Assembly (NCBI GenBank): GCA_050251735.1
Contig: JBFWMF010000011.1
Location: 62,001-126,000 of the forward strand
Direction: 5' to 3'
Source: Desulfitobacterium sp050251735
GTDB lineage: Bacteria > Bacillota > Desulfitobacteriia > Desulfitobacteriales > Desulfitobacteriaceae
DNA: 64,000 nt
A program made the position numbers and the translations under genes. Shown here piece after piece: positions 1 through 9,317 of this stretch (positions are counted from its first letter, which is position 1; the number at the start of each line of letters is the position of its first letter). Under the pieces are notes generated by a model that had not been told where the DNA came from, did not search any database, and worked only from the letters and a program-made list of their open reading frames with translations.

Positions 1-1394
1 TCACTGAGAGGACATGTGGGGTTTGTGCCGGCTCCCATGGCTGGGCTTCGTCCTTAGCCTTAGATCAAGCCTTTGGGGCAAAGGTTCCGGCAGGGGGAAG
101 ACTCATTCGCAATCTGATGATGGGTGCTATGTGGCTCCATGACCATCCTCTTCATTTCTATCATTTAAGTGCCTTGGACTACATAGATATCACCGCGGTT
201 GCCAAATACCAGGGTCAAGATGCTGGTCTGCTTAAGGTTAAAGATAAAATCGGAAAGTTAATAGCTGCTGGGGATACGGCTCCTTTGACACCACGTTATG
301 AGCCTGATGAATTCTGTGTCAATGATCCTGAGCTTGTCACGCTTGCAGTATCCCACTATTTGAAGGCTCTCGACATGCAAGCGAGGGCTAAGAAAATGTC
401 GGCTCTCTTTGCCGGTAAACAACCGCACCAATCCTCCATTGTTGTAGGTGGGGTGACCATCCTTCCCAACATTGAAGTTGTCGAACAGTTTCGTTCGATG
501 TTGCTCGAGCAAATCGACTACCTTGAGAACATCTATCTACAAGATGTGCTAACATTTGGAACTGGTCCCTTACTTCCTCTCGCCCAAGCTGGGGTAGGGG
601 GTAGCTATGGCAACTACCTGTCTTATGGTGGCTTTGGTCTGGATGATGAAGGAAAAGACTTCCTCTTCAAACCCGGCATTGTCCTCGATGGTGATTTGAG
701 CAAGGTCATGACTATCGATCAGAGCAAAATAACCGAAGGAGTAACACGGGCTTGGTATAAAGATAGCCCAAAGGGAGACCATCCTTTTGACTCGGACACC
801 GTGCCTGATCTCTCCAGAACTGATGCGTATTCCTTTGTCAAGGCTCCGCGTTATGATGGGAAGCCTGTTGAAGTAGGCCCCTTGGCTCGTATGCTTGTCC
901 TTCAGCCAAAAGGATTGATGGATATTATTGCGAAATACAACATTAAGCCTGGTGCTGTTGCTCGCCATGCAGCACGTGCCTTTGAAACTGTTATATTGGC
1001 TAAAGAAATGATCAATTGGGTTAACCAACTAGAAGCAGAAATGGGCAAAGGCCTTAGAATCCATGATACGGACCATTGGAATGCCCCGGCAGTCGGTCAA
1101 GGAATAGGCTTAACTGAAGTTCCACGCGGTGCCTTGGGTCATTGGATTAAAATTAAGGACCATGTCACCGAAAATTATCAAATGGTTGTTCCTACCACCT
1201 GGAACTTCTCCCCTAAGGATGCCCAAGGGAATTACGGCCCCTTAGAAAAAGCCTTAATTGGTGTTCCTATTCCGGATGAAAATAACCCCATCAACATCGT
1301 CCGGGTTATCCGTTCGTATGATCCTTGCTTAGCTTGTGCTATTCACCTTATTGATCCGCAAACGAACGAAATCCGCAAATTCCGCATCGGTTAA
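1..1394 (+). CDS. [NiFe] uptake hydrogenase large subunit (5' end outside window)
   Basis: Catalytic large subunit of a membrane-bound uptake [NiFe] hydrogenase, which oxidises H2 and feeds electrons to the small subunit and a cytochrome b. The frame is open from base 3 to the left edge, so the true start and the small-subunit gene lie outside the window. The N-proximal metal motif RTCGVCAGSH (bases 12-41) and the C-terminal motif DPCLACAIH give the four cysteines that bind the Ni-Fe site. After that histidine there is a 15-residue tail starting LIDPQ, the peptide normally cut off by a maturation protease, and such a protease is encoded two genes downstream. The order large subunit, cytochrome b, protease matches hyaB-hyaC-hyaD operons. 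An internal ATG at 117 is not the start, because it would lose the first metal motif. Confidence 0.95.
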   Translation, partial: TERTCGVCAGSHGWASSLALDQAFGAKVPAGGRLIRNLMMGAMWLHDHPLHFYHLSALDYIDITAVAKYQGQDAGLLKVKDKIGKLIAAGDTAPLTPRYEPDEFCVNDPELVTLAVSHYLKALDMQARAKKMSALFAGKQPHQSSIVVGGVTILPNIEVVEQFRSMLLEQIDYLENIYLQDVLTFGTGPLLPLAQAGVGGSYGNYLSYGGFGLDDEGKDFLFKPGIVLDGDLSKVMTIDQSKITEGVTRAWYKDSPKGDHPFDSDTVPDLSRTDAYSFVKAPRYDGKPVEVGPLARMLVLQPKGLMDIIAKYNIKPGAVARHAARAFETVILAKEMINWVNQLEAEMGKGLRIHDTDHWNAPAVGQGIGLTEVPRGALGHWIKIKDHVTENYQMVVPTTWNFSPKDAQGNYGPLEKALIGVPIPDENNPINIVRVIRSYDPCLACAIHLIDPQTNEIRKFRIG

Positions 1395-1433
1395 TAGGGT
1401 TAATAAGAATGAATAGGAAAGTGAGGGAAAAAT

Positions 1434-2057
1434 ATGGCTAATCCCGCAGAACATCCGTTATCTCATCGGATTACCCATTGGATTAACTTGATCAATTTCA
1501 CAGCCTTGATTACCACAGGCTTACTGATTCATTCTCCCTATGAGGGAATGCCTATGAATGCCATACGCAACATTCATTTCCTCTTTATGTACAGCTTGAT
1601 TTTCACAGGGATTGTTCGATTCTACATCTCCTTTTTGACTAAGGATAGAGATTTCAAGAAGTTTTTCCTCAACACACATGATGTCAAGGGTTTTATGCCT
1701 CAGATCAAGTATTATTTGTTTTTGCAAAAGAATCATCCTGATAATCCCAATGCCTATAATCCCATGCAAAAGCTAGCTTATATTGGTCTGCCCATTCTGG
1801 CCGTTCTGCAAATCATTACGGGAGCTTTGCTTTATTTGCCAATGAAGTTTGCCTCCTTAGAGGCTACCCTAGGTGGATTGGCCGCTATTAGAGGCTTCCA
1901 CTTCGTCATCACCTGGCTGTTTATTGCGATTATTGCTGTCCATGTCTATATGGTATTCACTGAAGCCATTGATCAATTTTGGTATATGTTCTTTGGGATC
2001 GATCGCAAAAAGAAGAAAAGTGCCGCGACTGGAAAAACCTCTTCCGTGCAACACTAA
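1434..2057 (+). CDS. Ni/Fe-hydrogenase b-type cytochrome subunit (HyaC-like)
   Basis: Integral membrane dihaem cytochrome b that anchors the hydrogenase and passes its electrons to the quinone pool. It has 207 residues with four hydrophobic segments (about 18-36, 46-68, 113-135 and 155-180) and a lysine-rich cytoplasmic tail. Candidate haem ligands are the histidines in SHRITHW near the N-terminus, RNIHF, GFHF and AVHVY, which fits the HyaC/HydC family. It starts 39 bases after the large subunit, following the ribosome site GTGAGGG, so it is in the same operon. Confidence 0.92.
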   Translation: MANPAEHPLSHRITHWINLINFTALITTGLLIHSPYEGMPMNAIRNIHFLFMYSLIFTGIVRFYISFLTKDRDFKKFFLNTHDVKGFMPQIKYYLFLQKNHPDNPNAYNPMQKLAYIGLPILAVLQIITGALLYLPMKFASLEATLGGLAAIRGFHFVITWLFIAIIAVHVYMVFTEAIDQFWYMFFGIDRKKKKSAATGKTSSVQH

Positions 2058-2135
2058 TTAACACCGTTCCCTTGACGATAGGCTTTGGACAACGTAATAT
2101 TCAAAGTAGATAAAGGCTTAAAAGGAGTCAAAGGA

Positions 2136-2630
2136 ATGCAGCAACATAAAATAATGGTTATGGGAGTCGGAAATGTACTTCTTTCAGATGAAGGACTGGG
2201 TGTTCAATTTCTCAATGTTTTAGCTCAAGAGCCGTTACCTGATTTCGTCGAGCTGCTTGAAGGTGGAACAGCTGGGCTTGAATTGGTCCATCTCATCAAA
2301 GAGGTAGATTATCTGATCATCGTTGATGCCATTAACGCGAAAGATGAACCCGGAGCAATTTTTAGATTTGAGCCGGAGGATATTCGCGTGATGCCTTCTC
2401 AATACGAGGTCTCCTTTCACCAGGTTGGCATCCTCGAAGTTCTAGCCATGGCCAATATTTTAGGAACCGCGCCTAAAACTCTTATCTTTGGAGTTCAACC
2501 CAAGAGCCTAGAGATGGGCTTAGAGTTAACTTCGGAGATTCGAGATGTATTGCCTAGAGTTAAGGATTTAGTTTTACAAGAGATCCAAAACATTGCCGAG
2601 AAAGGCGAGTTTCGTCGAATTAATCTTTAA
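2136..2630 (+). CDS. Hydrogenase maturation protease (HyaD/HupD family)
   Basis: Endopeptidase that removes the C-terminal tail of the large subunit once nickel is inserted. The protein (164 residues from this start) begins with the family motif VMGVGNVLLSDEGLG, which contains the conserved Glu, followed by VDAINA with the conserved Asp and SFHQVG with the conserved His; these three residues bind the substrate nickel in HyaD/HybD. I chose the ATG at 2136 because AAAGGAG lies just upstream at 2121-2127. A TTG start at 2085 would add 17 atypical residues. It is the last gene of the operon and a strong hairpin terminator follows. Confidence 0.9.
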   Translation: MQQHKIMVMGVGNVLLSDEGLGVQFLNVLAQEPLPDFVELLEGGTAGLELVHLIKEVDYLIIVDAINAKDEPGAIFRFEPEDIRVMPSQYEVSFHQVGILEVLAMANILGTAPKTLIFGVQPKSLEMGLELTSEIRDVLPRVKDLVLQEIQNIAEKGEFRRINL

Positions 2631-2672
2631 TAAAGCCTAGTTGCTTCACGACATTCTTGACGATTATAGAAT

Positions 2673-2700
2673 AAGGGAACCGGATCATCCGGTTCCCTTT
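2673..2700. terminator. Bidirectional terminator between hyaD-like and DUF1540 genes
   Basis: A near-perfect stem AAGGGAACCGGA/TCCGGTTCCCTT with a 3-base loop sits between two convergent genes. It has A residues on one side and T residues on the other, so it can stop transcription from either direction. Confidence 0.85.
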
Positions 2701-2716
2701 GTCCTGTTGTCTTAGC

Positions 2717-2890
2717 CTAAACTTTTTCACGACCGTTACCTAATTCGAATGTACCACAGTCAGTTGCTTCTGTTGAGCGTACTTCTCCATGATGCTTAGT
2801 TACTTGAATAGATCCGGCTGTACATTTCTTAGCAGCCTCGTTATACTTACACTCGACAACATTGCACAAAACTTTTGGACTATCTATCAT
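2717..2890 (-). CDS. DUF1540 domain protein, small cysteine-rich
   Basis: A 57-residue protein of the DUF1540 family, common in spore-forming Clostridia and of unknown function. The cysteine pattern CNVVECKYN...CTAGSIQV...CGTFE is diagnostic and may bind a metal, although that has not been shown here. The start at 2890 is preferred because GGAGGTG lies six bases upstream. A longer version from 2908 would place that ribosome site inside the coding region. It is transcribed alone, convergent with the hydrogenase operon and divergent from miaB. Confidence 0.85.
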   Translation of the reverse strand: MIDSPKVLCNVVECKYNEAAKKCTAGSIQVTKHHGEVRSTEATDCGTFELGNGREKV

Positions 2891-3039
2891 GCATATCACC
2901 TCCATCATTAAGGATACCCAAACCAGATGGCTTCTACACCTACGAAAGTGTAGGTAAAATATAATTGAATTTCAATTATTGAAGACTCGGCTACTATGTC
3001 TTTAAGTTAGAAATTTGTATTTTCGGTTAAAAATTCGGC

Positions 3040-3068
3040 TTGACTGGCGACTATCATTGAACTATGTT
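3040..3068 (+). promoter_or_regulatory. Predicted sigma-A promoter of miaB
   Basis: A -35 box TTGACT (3040-3045) and a -10 box TATGTT (3063-3068) are separated by exactly 17 bases. The -10 overlaps an ATG at 3064 that could be read as a longer miaB start, so that codon would lie upstream of the transcript. This favours the start at 3118. Confidence 0.55.
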
Positions 3069-3117
3069 ATCCTTTAAGAAGAAAAACTATACTACTTTCA
3101 GGAGTGAATTGATCAAC

Positions 3118-4455
3118 ATGCCAACAGCGAAATCAGAGAAAAAGGTCGTCACTTTAGCATATGGCTGCCAAATGTCAGAGCGTGATGCAGATACCTTAAC
3201 GGAGATCTCCTGCCAAAAAGGGTATATTCCTTCACAAGATTTGGAACATGCCGACCTTATCATCATTAATACCTGCTGTGTTCGCGAAAGCGCCGAAAAT
3301 AAGATACTTGGCAAAATCGGCGAGCTTAAACGGCTGAAAGCTATAAATCCCCAATTGAAAATCGCTATTTCGGGCTGTATGGTTCAGCAACCGGGAGCCT
3401 TAGAACGTCTAAAAAAGAGAGCACCCCATGTGGATATTTGGGCAGGCACCCATAATATCCATGAGTTTCAACGACTCCTCGATGAATCTGACATAAGAAA
3501 AGTGGCTGAAGTCTGGGAGAAACCGAAAGAAACTCTTGAGTCAGTGCCCCTCGCTGAAAAGGGGAAGTTGAAGGCTTTTGTGAATATCAGCTATGGCTGC
3601 GATAATTTTTGCACTTATTGTATCGTTCCCCATGTCCGTGGACGGGAGCGTAGTCGTCAGCCCCAGGAGATCATCGAAGAAATTAATGCCCTTGTTAAAA
3701 CCGGTTGCCGAGAGGTTACTTTGCTTGGCCAAAATGTCAACTCCTACGGCCAAGATTTGCAAACTCCTTACGATTTTGCTGATTTGCTGAAGGATGTGGA
3801 CGCTATTCCGGGGTTATGGCGCGTACGCTTTATGACCTCCCATCCCAAAGATCTTTCTGACAAATTGATTGAAGTTATTGCTACCGGTCAACATCTCTGC
3901 GAACACATCCATCTACCATGTCAAGCCGGAAGCAATGATATTCTTCAACGTATGAATCGTAAATACACAAGGGAATACTATCTAAGTCGAATTGACGAAA
4001 TCAAAAAACGGATCCCCCAAGCCAGTATAACAACAGATATCATCGTTGGTTTTCCCGGCGAGACAGAAGAGGATTTTGCGCAGACCTTGGACTTGATCAG
4101 GGAAGTAACCTATAGTCAAGCCTTTACCTTTATGTATTCTATACGTTCCGGCACAGCGGCTGCTCGGATGGATGAACAGCTTCCGCTGGATATTAAGAAA
4201 CATCGCTTGCAACGACTGATTAATCTTCAAAATGCCCAAAGTCTTGCTTGGCGGCAAAAAATGATTGGGAATACTTACGAAGTTCTAGTTGAGGGCCCAA
4301 GTAAAGCAAACCCTGACCGTCTAACAGGGCGTACCCGGGGCAATGAATTGGTGGTCTTCCCGGGAGAACCTAGACAGATCGGCACCCTCGTTCAGGTCAT
4401 TATTCAAGATGCTAGCTCCTGGACTCTCTACGGTGAATTATCCGAGTATTTCTAA
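3118..4455 (+). CDS. miaB: tRNA-2-methylthio-N6-dimethylallyladenosine synthase MiaB
   Basis: Radical SAM methylthiotransferase that adds the 2-methylthio group to i6A37 of tRNAs reading UNN codons, so it acts on the product of MiaA, encoded at 13.6 kb. The 445-residue protein has the UPF0004 domain with three cysteines (YGCQ, NTCC, SGCM) for the auxiliary cluster, the radical SAM motif CDNFCTYC and a C-terminal TRAM domain. The start at 3118 has a weak AGGAG 13 bases upstream. The alternative ATG at 3064 lies in the predicted -10 box. The miaB/ricA-like/mutS order is the same as ymcB-ymcA...mutS in B. subtilis. Confidence 0.95.
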   Translation: MPTAKSEKKVVTLAYGCQMSERDADTLTEISCQKGYIPSQDLEHADLIIINTCCVRESAENKILGKIGELKRLKAINPQLKIAISGCMVQQPGALERLKKRAPHVDIWAGTHNIHEFQRLLDESDIRKVAEVWEKPKETLESVPLAEKGKLKAFVNISYGCDNFCTYCIVPHVRGRERSRQPQEIIEEINALVKTGCREVTLLGQNVNSYGQDLQTPYDFADLLKDVDAIPGLWRVRFMTSHPKDLSDKLIEVIATGQHLCEHIHLPCQAGSNDILQRMNRKYTREYYLSRIDEIKKRIPQASITTDIIVGFPGETEEDFAQTLDLIREVTYSQAFTFMYSIRSGTAAARMDEQLPLDIKKHRLQRLINLQNAQSLAWRQKMIGNTYEVLVEGPSKANPDRLTGRTRGNELVVFPGEPRQIGTLVQVIIQDASSWTLYGELSEYF

Positions 4456-4528
4456 TATAATTAATTTAAAAGTCGAAAGCAGGAATCAAAGAAAAAGTGT
4501 AGAATCAAACGAACATGGAGGTGTTGTA

Positions 4529-4924
4529 ATGACGGCAGATATTATGGAAAAAGCCGAAGTCCTAGCTGCAGCGATCGCACAAAGTGTCGAACTTCAAAAC
4601 TTACGCAGCACAGAAGGAGCAATGATGGCTGACGAACAAGCTCAACAAATCATTGCCGAATTTCAAAATGAACAACAGCGAGTATATGAGCTCCAAGCCG
4701 GAGGTCAAGAGTTAACTGAGGAAACTCAACAAGCTATTGAAGCTATGGAAGCTAAAGTAGAAGGGTATCCTCCTATCGCTGCTTATCTACAAGCTCAAGA
4801 GCAATTCACAAAAATGCTCGATACCATCAATGGTGTTTTGGCCCAAGCAATTGCCAATGACCCCAACGGCGGAGGCTGCTCCTGCGACTCTGGATGTTCC
4901 GGTTGCGGAGGAAGCTGTTCATAA
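4529..4924 (+). CDS. YlbF/YmcA family protein with cysteine tail (RicA-like)
   Basis: A 131-residue alpha-helical protein of the YlbF/YmcA family. In B. subtilis, RicA (YmcA), RicF and RicT form an Fe-S complex affecting RNase Y, competence and sporulation. The position directly after miaB matches ricA. Helical, Gln/Glu-rich residues 1-108 are followed by a Gly/Cys tail with five cysteines in the last 18 residues (pattern CSC...C..C...C), plausible cluster ligands. The start at 4529 has GGAGGTG just upstream; a much longer open frame from 4343 would overlap miaB. Assignment as RicA rather than RicF rests on synteny. Confidence 0.82.
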   Translation: MTADIMEKAEVLAAAIAQSVELQNLRSTEGAMMADEQAQQIIAEFQNEQQRVYELQAGGQELTEETQQAIEAMEAKVEGYPPIAAYLQAQEQFTKMLDTINGVLAQAIANDPNGGGCSCDSGCSGCGGSCS

Positions 4925-4984
4925 ACTCGCTATGATAATAGAAACCGTGGAAACATTTTCACCTATTAGGATTTAGCGAAAACG

Positions 4985-5010
4985 AGGGAAGAGTAAATAC
5001 TCTTCCCTTT
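4985..5010 (+). terminator. Terminator after ricA-like gene
   Basis: A perfect 11-bp stem AGGGAAGAGTA/TACTCTTCCCT with a 2-base centre is followed by TT. The centre is very tight and the T run short, so termination may be partial, allowing some read-through into mutS. Confidence 0.6.
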
Positions 5011-5071
5011 AGAATATTCACGATCGTTCATTGCACCCTCAGTTAGTCTGTTTTCTAAGGAGTCGTTGATT

Positions 5072-7624
5072 ATGAGCACACCCATGATGCTGCAATATAA
5101 GTCCATAAAATCTCAAGTTCCTGACGCCATTCTTTTCTTTCGTTTAGGAGATTTTTACGAAATGTTTGGGGAGGATGCTCAGACCGCTGCCCCTGTTTTG
5201 GAAATTGCCTTAACAGGCCGAGATTCGGGGGGAGGGCAGAGAACTCCTATGTGCGGTGTTCCTCACCATTCTGTCGAAGGCTATCTTGTGAAGCTGGTAA
5301 ATGCCGGCTATAAGGTTGCCTTGTGTGAGCAAGTAGAAGATCCTCAAACAGCCAAAGGCATCGTGAAGAGAGAGATCACCCGTATTATTTCACCAGGTAC
5401 TTTAACAGATTCCTTGGTAGAACAACGGAATAACTTTTTAGCTTCTGTCTTCCATGAACAAGAGTGGGGTTTAGCTTTTGTGGATATTTCTACAGGCGAG
5501 TTCATCATTTTTCAAACCCCATCCCTTGATAACCTAAACACTGAGTTGGCGAGGATTCATCCTTCGGAATTACTGCTACCTTCGGAACTCATGAAATCAA
5601 AGCATTGGCGCGATTATTATCTTACGCAACGAGAGAAAAAAACCTTTCAGCAGGCCGCTCTCGAGAAACGTTTTACCGAGCAAGTTGAAACCTTTCAGGA
5701 ATTCCCAATAGCTATGAAGGCTGCTAATGGCCTGTGGCAATATATCTTAGAAACTTCACCGGGGATTGAACCCTCCCATATCTTAAGGATTAAAACTTAT
5801 CGCCCCGAGCATTGGATGCTCCTCGACCCATGGACACGCAGAAATCTAGAACTGACAGAAGCCATTCGCGGCCAAGGAAAAAAGGGAACCTTGCTATCTG
5901 TTCTTGACTTTACTAAGACTGCTTTCGGCGGACGGTTGCTCAGGCGCTGGATTGAACAACCCCTGCTCTTACATAAGAAAATCGAAAAGCGCTTAGACAA
6001 TGTGGAATCTTTGGTGGAGGATAGCTTTCTGCGCGGCGACCTTATTCAACACTTTAGCAAGGTATTTGATTTAGAGCGCCTCATCGGGAAGGTGTCTTAT
6101 GGTACGGCTAATGCCCGAGACTTATTGTCCTTGTCTCAAACCCTCGGCTTGCTTCCCCAACTGCGGTTTTTACTGACGGAAAGTAGAGCCACTACCTTAA
6201 AACAATTTGTTCCCGCCTTGGAAGGGCTGGATTCCTTAGCCGCAACTCTTGAACAAGCCATCAACCCGGAAGCGCCCACCTCACTGCGGGAGGGTAATCT
6301 GCTGAAGGTTGGGTACTCTCAGGAAATCGATGAATTACGCAGTATTTCCTCCGGCGGTAAAGCTTGGGTAGCAAAATTAGAGAACACCGAAAAAGAACGC
6401 ACCGGTATTCGCTCTCTGAAAGTTGGCTATAATAGAATATTTGGGTATTATATAGAGGTAACCCATACAAATTCCCATCTTATCCCACCCGAATATATTC
6501 GCAAACAAACCTTAGCCAACGCCGAACGCTATATCACCCCCGAGCTTAAAGAATATGAGCAAAAAATCTTGGGAGCTGAGGAGAAGGTTATGCAGTTGGA
6601 ATACCAGCTGTTTCTCGAACTCCGTGAAAAAGTCCGTCAATTGACCCCTAAGATTTTAGAAGCTGCTCAGGCCCTCGCTGAAATTGATGTCTACACAAGC
6701 CTAGCGGAAGCGGCAGTACGCCACCATTATAATCGTCCTGAAATGACCCTCGGCGGCGATCTTAAGATTATTGAGGGGCGGCATCCGGTGGTAGAATCCA
6801 TGCTTCTGGACAGTTCCTTTGTCCCGAATGATACTATACTAAGCCCAGAGAAACATCTTGCGTTAATCACCGGTCCCAATATGGCCGGAAAATCCACCTA
6901 TATGCGACAGGTAGCTCTCATTGTCTTAATGGCTCAAATAGGTAGCTTTGTTCCAGCTCAACAGGCCATCATCCCTATCGCTGATCATATCTTCACCCGG
7001 GTTGGTGCTTCCGATGATTTGGCCTCGGGACAAAGCACATTTATGGTAGAAATGCACGAAGTCGCCCATATCCTTCGCCATGTGACGCCTAATAGCCTCA
7101 TTATCTTGGATGAAGTAGGGAGAGGTACCGCTACGTATGACGGTCTCAGCATTGCCTGGGCGGTAGCTGAGTATTTAGCCAGTCAGGAGATCCAACCTAA
7201 AACCTTGTTTGCCACCCATTATCATGAACTAACAGATTTAGAAGAAACTCATCCCGGAATCTTCAACTTGCATGTAGGGGTTAGGGAACACGGGGAGGAA
7301 ATCGTTTTCCTGCATAAGATCATTCCTGGGCGTGCAGACCGCAGCTATGGTATTCAAGTGGCAAAGCTAGCTGGACTACCATCCCAGCTGCTGAAAAGAG
7401 CAAAAATCATCCTGCATGAACTGGAATCATCTGCTCACGAGAGTCGCAAAGAGAAACTATACAAAGGGGATAAATTGACCCAACTTTCTTTGTTTGAGGT
7501 CCAACCTTTAGATCCCTTATTACAGGAACTCACTGAACTTTCTGTGGACGATTTAACGCCAAGACAGGCATTGGACTACCTTTTTGATCTTAAAGAACGG
7601 ATAAAAACATCTGAGTCACGGTAG
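5072..7624 (+). CDS. mutS: DNA mismatch repair protein MutS
   Basis: Mismatch recognition ATPase of 850 residues, a typical MutS length. The mismatch-reading motif GDFYEMF (Phe28, Glu30), the Walker A GPNMAGKST (about 601-609) and the Walker B region DEVGRGT (about 680) are intact, and the protein ends with a short helical tail. The start at 5072 has TAAGGAG about nine bases upstream; a TTG six bases earlier is less likely. It begins the mutS...mutL block, which here holds two additional metabolic-type genes. Confidence 0.97.
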   Translation: MSTPMMLQYKSIKSQVPDAILFFRLGDFYEMFGEDAQTAAPVLEIALTGRDSGGGQRTPMCGVPHHSVEGYLVKLVNAGYKVALCEQVEDPQTAKGIVKREITRIISPGTLTDSLVEQRNNFLASVFHEQEWGLAFVDISTGEFIIFQTPSLDNLNTELARIHPSELLLPSELMKSKHWRDYYLTQREKKTFQQAALEKRFTEQVETFQEFPIAMKAANGLWQYILETSPGIEPSHILRIKTYRPEHWMLLDPWTRRNLELTEAIRGQGKKGTLLSVLDFTKTAFGGRLLRRWIEQPLLLHKKIEKRLDNVESLVEDSFLRGDLIQHFSKVFDLERLIGKVSYGTANARDLLSLSQTLGLLPQLRFLLTESRATTLKQFVPALEGLDSLAATLEQAINPEAPTSLREGNLLKVGYSQEIDELRSISSGGKAWVAKLENTEKERTGIRSLKVGYNRIFGYYIEVTHTNSHLIPPEYIRKQTLANAERYITPELKEYEQKILGAEEKVMQLEYQLFLELREKVRQLTPKILEAAQALAEIDVYTSLAEAAVRHHYNRPEMTLGGDLKIIEGRHPVVESMLLDSSFVPNDTILSPEKHLALITGPNMAGKSTYMRQVALIVLMAQIGSFVPAQQAIIPIADHIFTRVGASDDLASGQSTFMVEMHEVAHILRHVTPNSLIILDEVGRGTATYDGLSIAWAVAEYLASQEIQPKTLFATHYHELTDLEETHPGIFNLHVGVREHGEEIVFLHKIIPGRADRSYGIQVAKLAGLPSQLLKRAKIILHELESSAHESRKEKLYKGDKLTQLSLFEVQPLDPLLQELTELSVDDLTPRQALDYLFDLKERIKTSESR

Positions 7625-7637
7625 TAGGAGGGTAAAT

Positions 7638-9317
7638 ATGGCATACCAAGTGGGCATTGACGTCGGTGGGACGTTTACTGATGGGGTTCTTATTCATGAG
7701 AATCGACTTATCAATAAAACTAAAGTTCCAACGCAAGCAGATAATCTATTGGGCACCTTGCTCCAGGCTCTGGATTACCTGGGTGTCTTTAACCAACCCG
7801 TCGAACAGATTACTGTCAGTACCACATTGGTGACGAACGCCATCTTGGAGAACAAATTACCCCCTGTTCAATTATTCCTATTTCCCGGTTCCGGCATGAA
7901 GCTCGATGCACTGCCTTGGCCGGTTTCCTATCATTCCTTAAAGGGAGAGATTGACTATCGAGGCAGAGAAGTCACTCCTCCTGATGAGCTGGAATGGCGT
8001 CGAATCTGTCATCAGCTGGAGTTAGATTCAGAAACTCAAGTCGCTGTGGTCAGCAAATTCTCCCATCGCAATAAAATTCTTGAAGAGAGCCTAGCTCAGT
8101 TTTTAAGCAAGCGTTATCCCGAACTAGATATTGCCCTAGGTTATGAATGGGGACATGCGAATTTTTACCGGCGTAGTCTTACAACCTATCTCAACACTGC
8201 TTGCAAAAATCTCTATACGAATTTCTCTGCCCAGTTGCATCAAGCGGTAGAACAGCATGGATCACAAGCGAAAATTACTGTCTTAAAAGCGGATGGAGGG
8301 ATCTTGCCAAGCTCCCAGCTCCGGCCTGTGGAGTCCATTAATTCCGGTCCTGCAGCTAGTATTATTGGCGCACTTGCCCAGTCTGACCCTCAGCAATCCT
8401 ATGCGGTGGTAGATATTGGGGGGACAACGACAGATATCGGTCTTGTTCTTTCAGGGGAACCTTTATTGAGCACCCATGGGGCTCAAATCGGTCCCTACCT
8501 GACCCTGATTCGCTCCCTGTCCACGCGCTCGATACCCATCGGAGGGGATTCTGCCATCCTTTCCTCCGCTGATACTCCTGAGGGCTTCATTATTGCTCCT
8601 TATCGTCTGGGACCGGCCTATTGCTTATCCGGCAATTGCCCCACCCCCACGGATGCTATGCGCTACCTCAAGCGGATCGATTACGGTGATTGGGAACGTG
8701 CGGCACAGGGGATAGCTACCTTATTGCCGCCGGAAGCACGCCATCCGCAATCCCTGCACGACTTAGCTCTCAAGATCTTAGATCAGTTTGCGGCGAAGGT
8801 AACCGAGACCTACACGAGTTTATACAAGGAATGGCAAGAAGAACCAGCCTATAAGGTCTGGGAAGTTCTTCACCCTCATAGCTCAAAAGATTTTTACATC
8901 TGGGTCAGCGGGGGAAGTGCTCAGGGGATTGCGCCTTCGTTAGAGGATAAGGTAGGTCTGCCCGTTCGCTTTAGTGAACATGCTGATGTTTCCAATGCCA
9001 TCGGTGCAGCCCTTGCTCGACCGACCTTTTCCTGCACCCTTCATCTAGACACCACCTTGCGCACTTATCGGATTGAGGAATATGGGGAGCAGGGTGAATG
9101 GTTTGGAGCAAAGCGTCCTCATAAAGAGGTACAAGAATTTCTGCTGGGGATTGCTCGAAAAAAGGCCACAAACATCGGCTTAAACCTCGATGAGCTCGAA
9201 CTCAAGACCCAAGCCTTCGATTTCTTTCCCGTGGTTAAAGGCTATGAGACAGTTGGACAAATAATCCGGGGTTCCGTGGTTGTTCCCCCGGGTATCGTCG
9301 GGAGGCTTAAGGTATGA
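7638..9317 (+). CDS. Hydantoinase/oxoprolinase family protein (A-type)
   Basis: A 559-residue protein with the actin-like ATPase fold of hydantoinase/oxoprolinase A subunits, enzymes that open cyclic amides such as hydantoins or 5-oxoproline with ATP. The N-terminal phosphate loop GIDVGGTFTDGV (6-17) and the second motif VVDIGGTTTDIGLV (about 255-268) are present. No B-subunit gene is adjacent and the protein is shorter than full HyuA (about 680 residues), so the substrate is unknown. It starts 13 bases after mutS with GGAGG upstream, and its stop overlaps the HDAC-like gene, so the genes are probably co-transcribed. Confidence 0.85.
   Translation: MAYQVGIDVGGTFTDGVLIHENRLINKTKVPTQADNLLGTLLQALDYLGVFNQPVEQITVSTTLVTNAILENKLPPVQLFLFPGSGMKLDALPWPVSYHSLKGEIDYRGREVTPPDELEWRRICHQLELDSETQVAVVSKFSHRNKILEESLAQFLSKRYPELDIALGYEWGHANFYRRSLTTYLNTACKNLYTNFSAQLHQAVEQHGSQAKITVLKADGGILPSSQLRPVESINSGPAASIIGALAQSDPQQSYAVVDIGGTTTDIGLVLSGEPLLSTHGAQIGPYLTLIRSLSTRSIPIGGDSAILSSADTPEGFIIAPYRLGPAYCLSGNCPTPTDAMRYLKRIDYGDWERAAQGIATLLPPEARHPQSLHDLALKILDQFAAKVTETYTSLYKEWQEEPAYKVWEVLHPHSSKDFYIWVSGGSAQGIAPSLEDKVGLPVRFSEHADVSNAIGAALARPTFSCTLHLDTTLRTYRIEEYGEQGEWFGAKRPHKEVQEFLLGIARKKATNIGLNLDELELKTQAFDFFPVVKGYETVGQIIRGSVVVPPGIVGRLKV

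Noticed and set aside
2938..2955. Small inverted repeat CTACAC/GTGTAG before the DUF1540 gene
   Set aside because: Only six base pairs, with no link to a known site.
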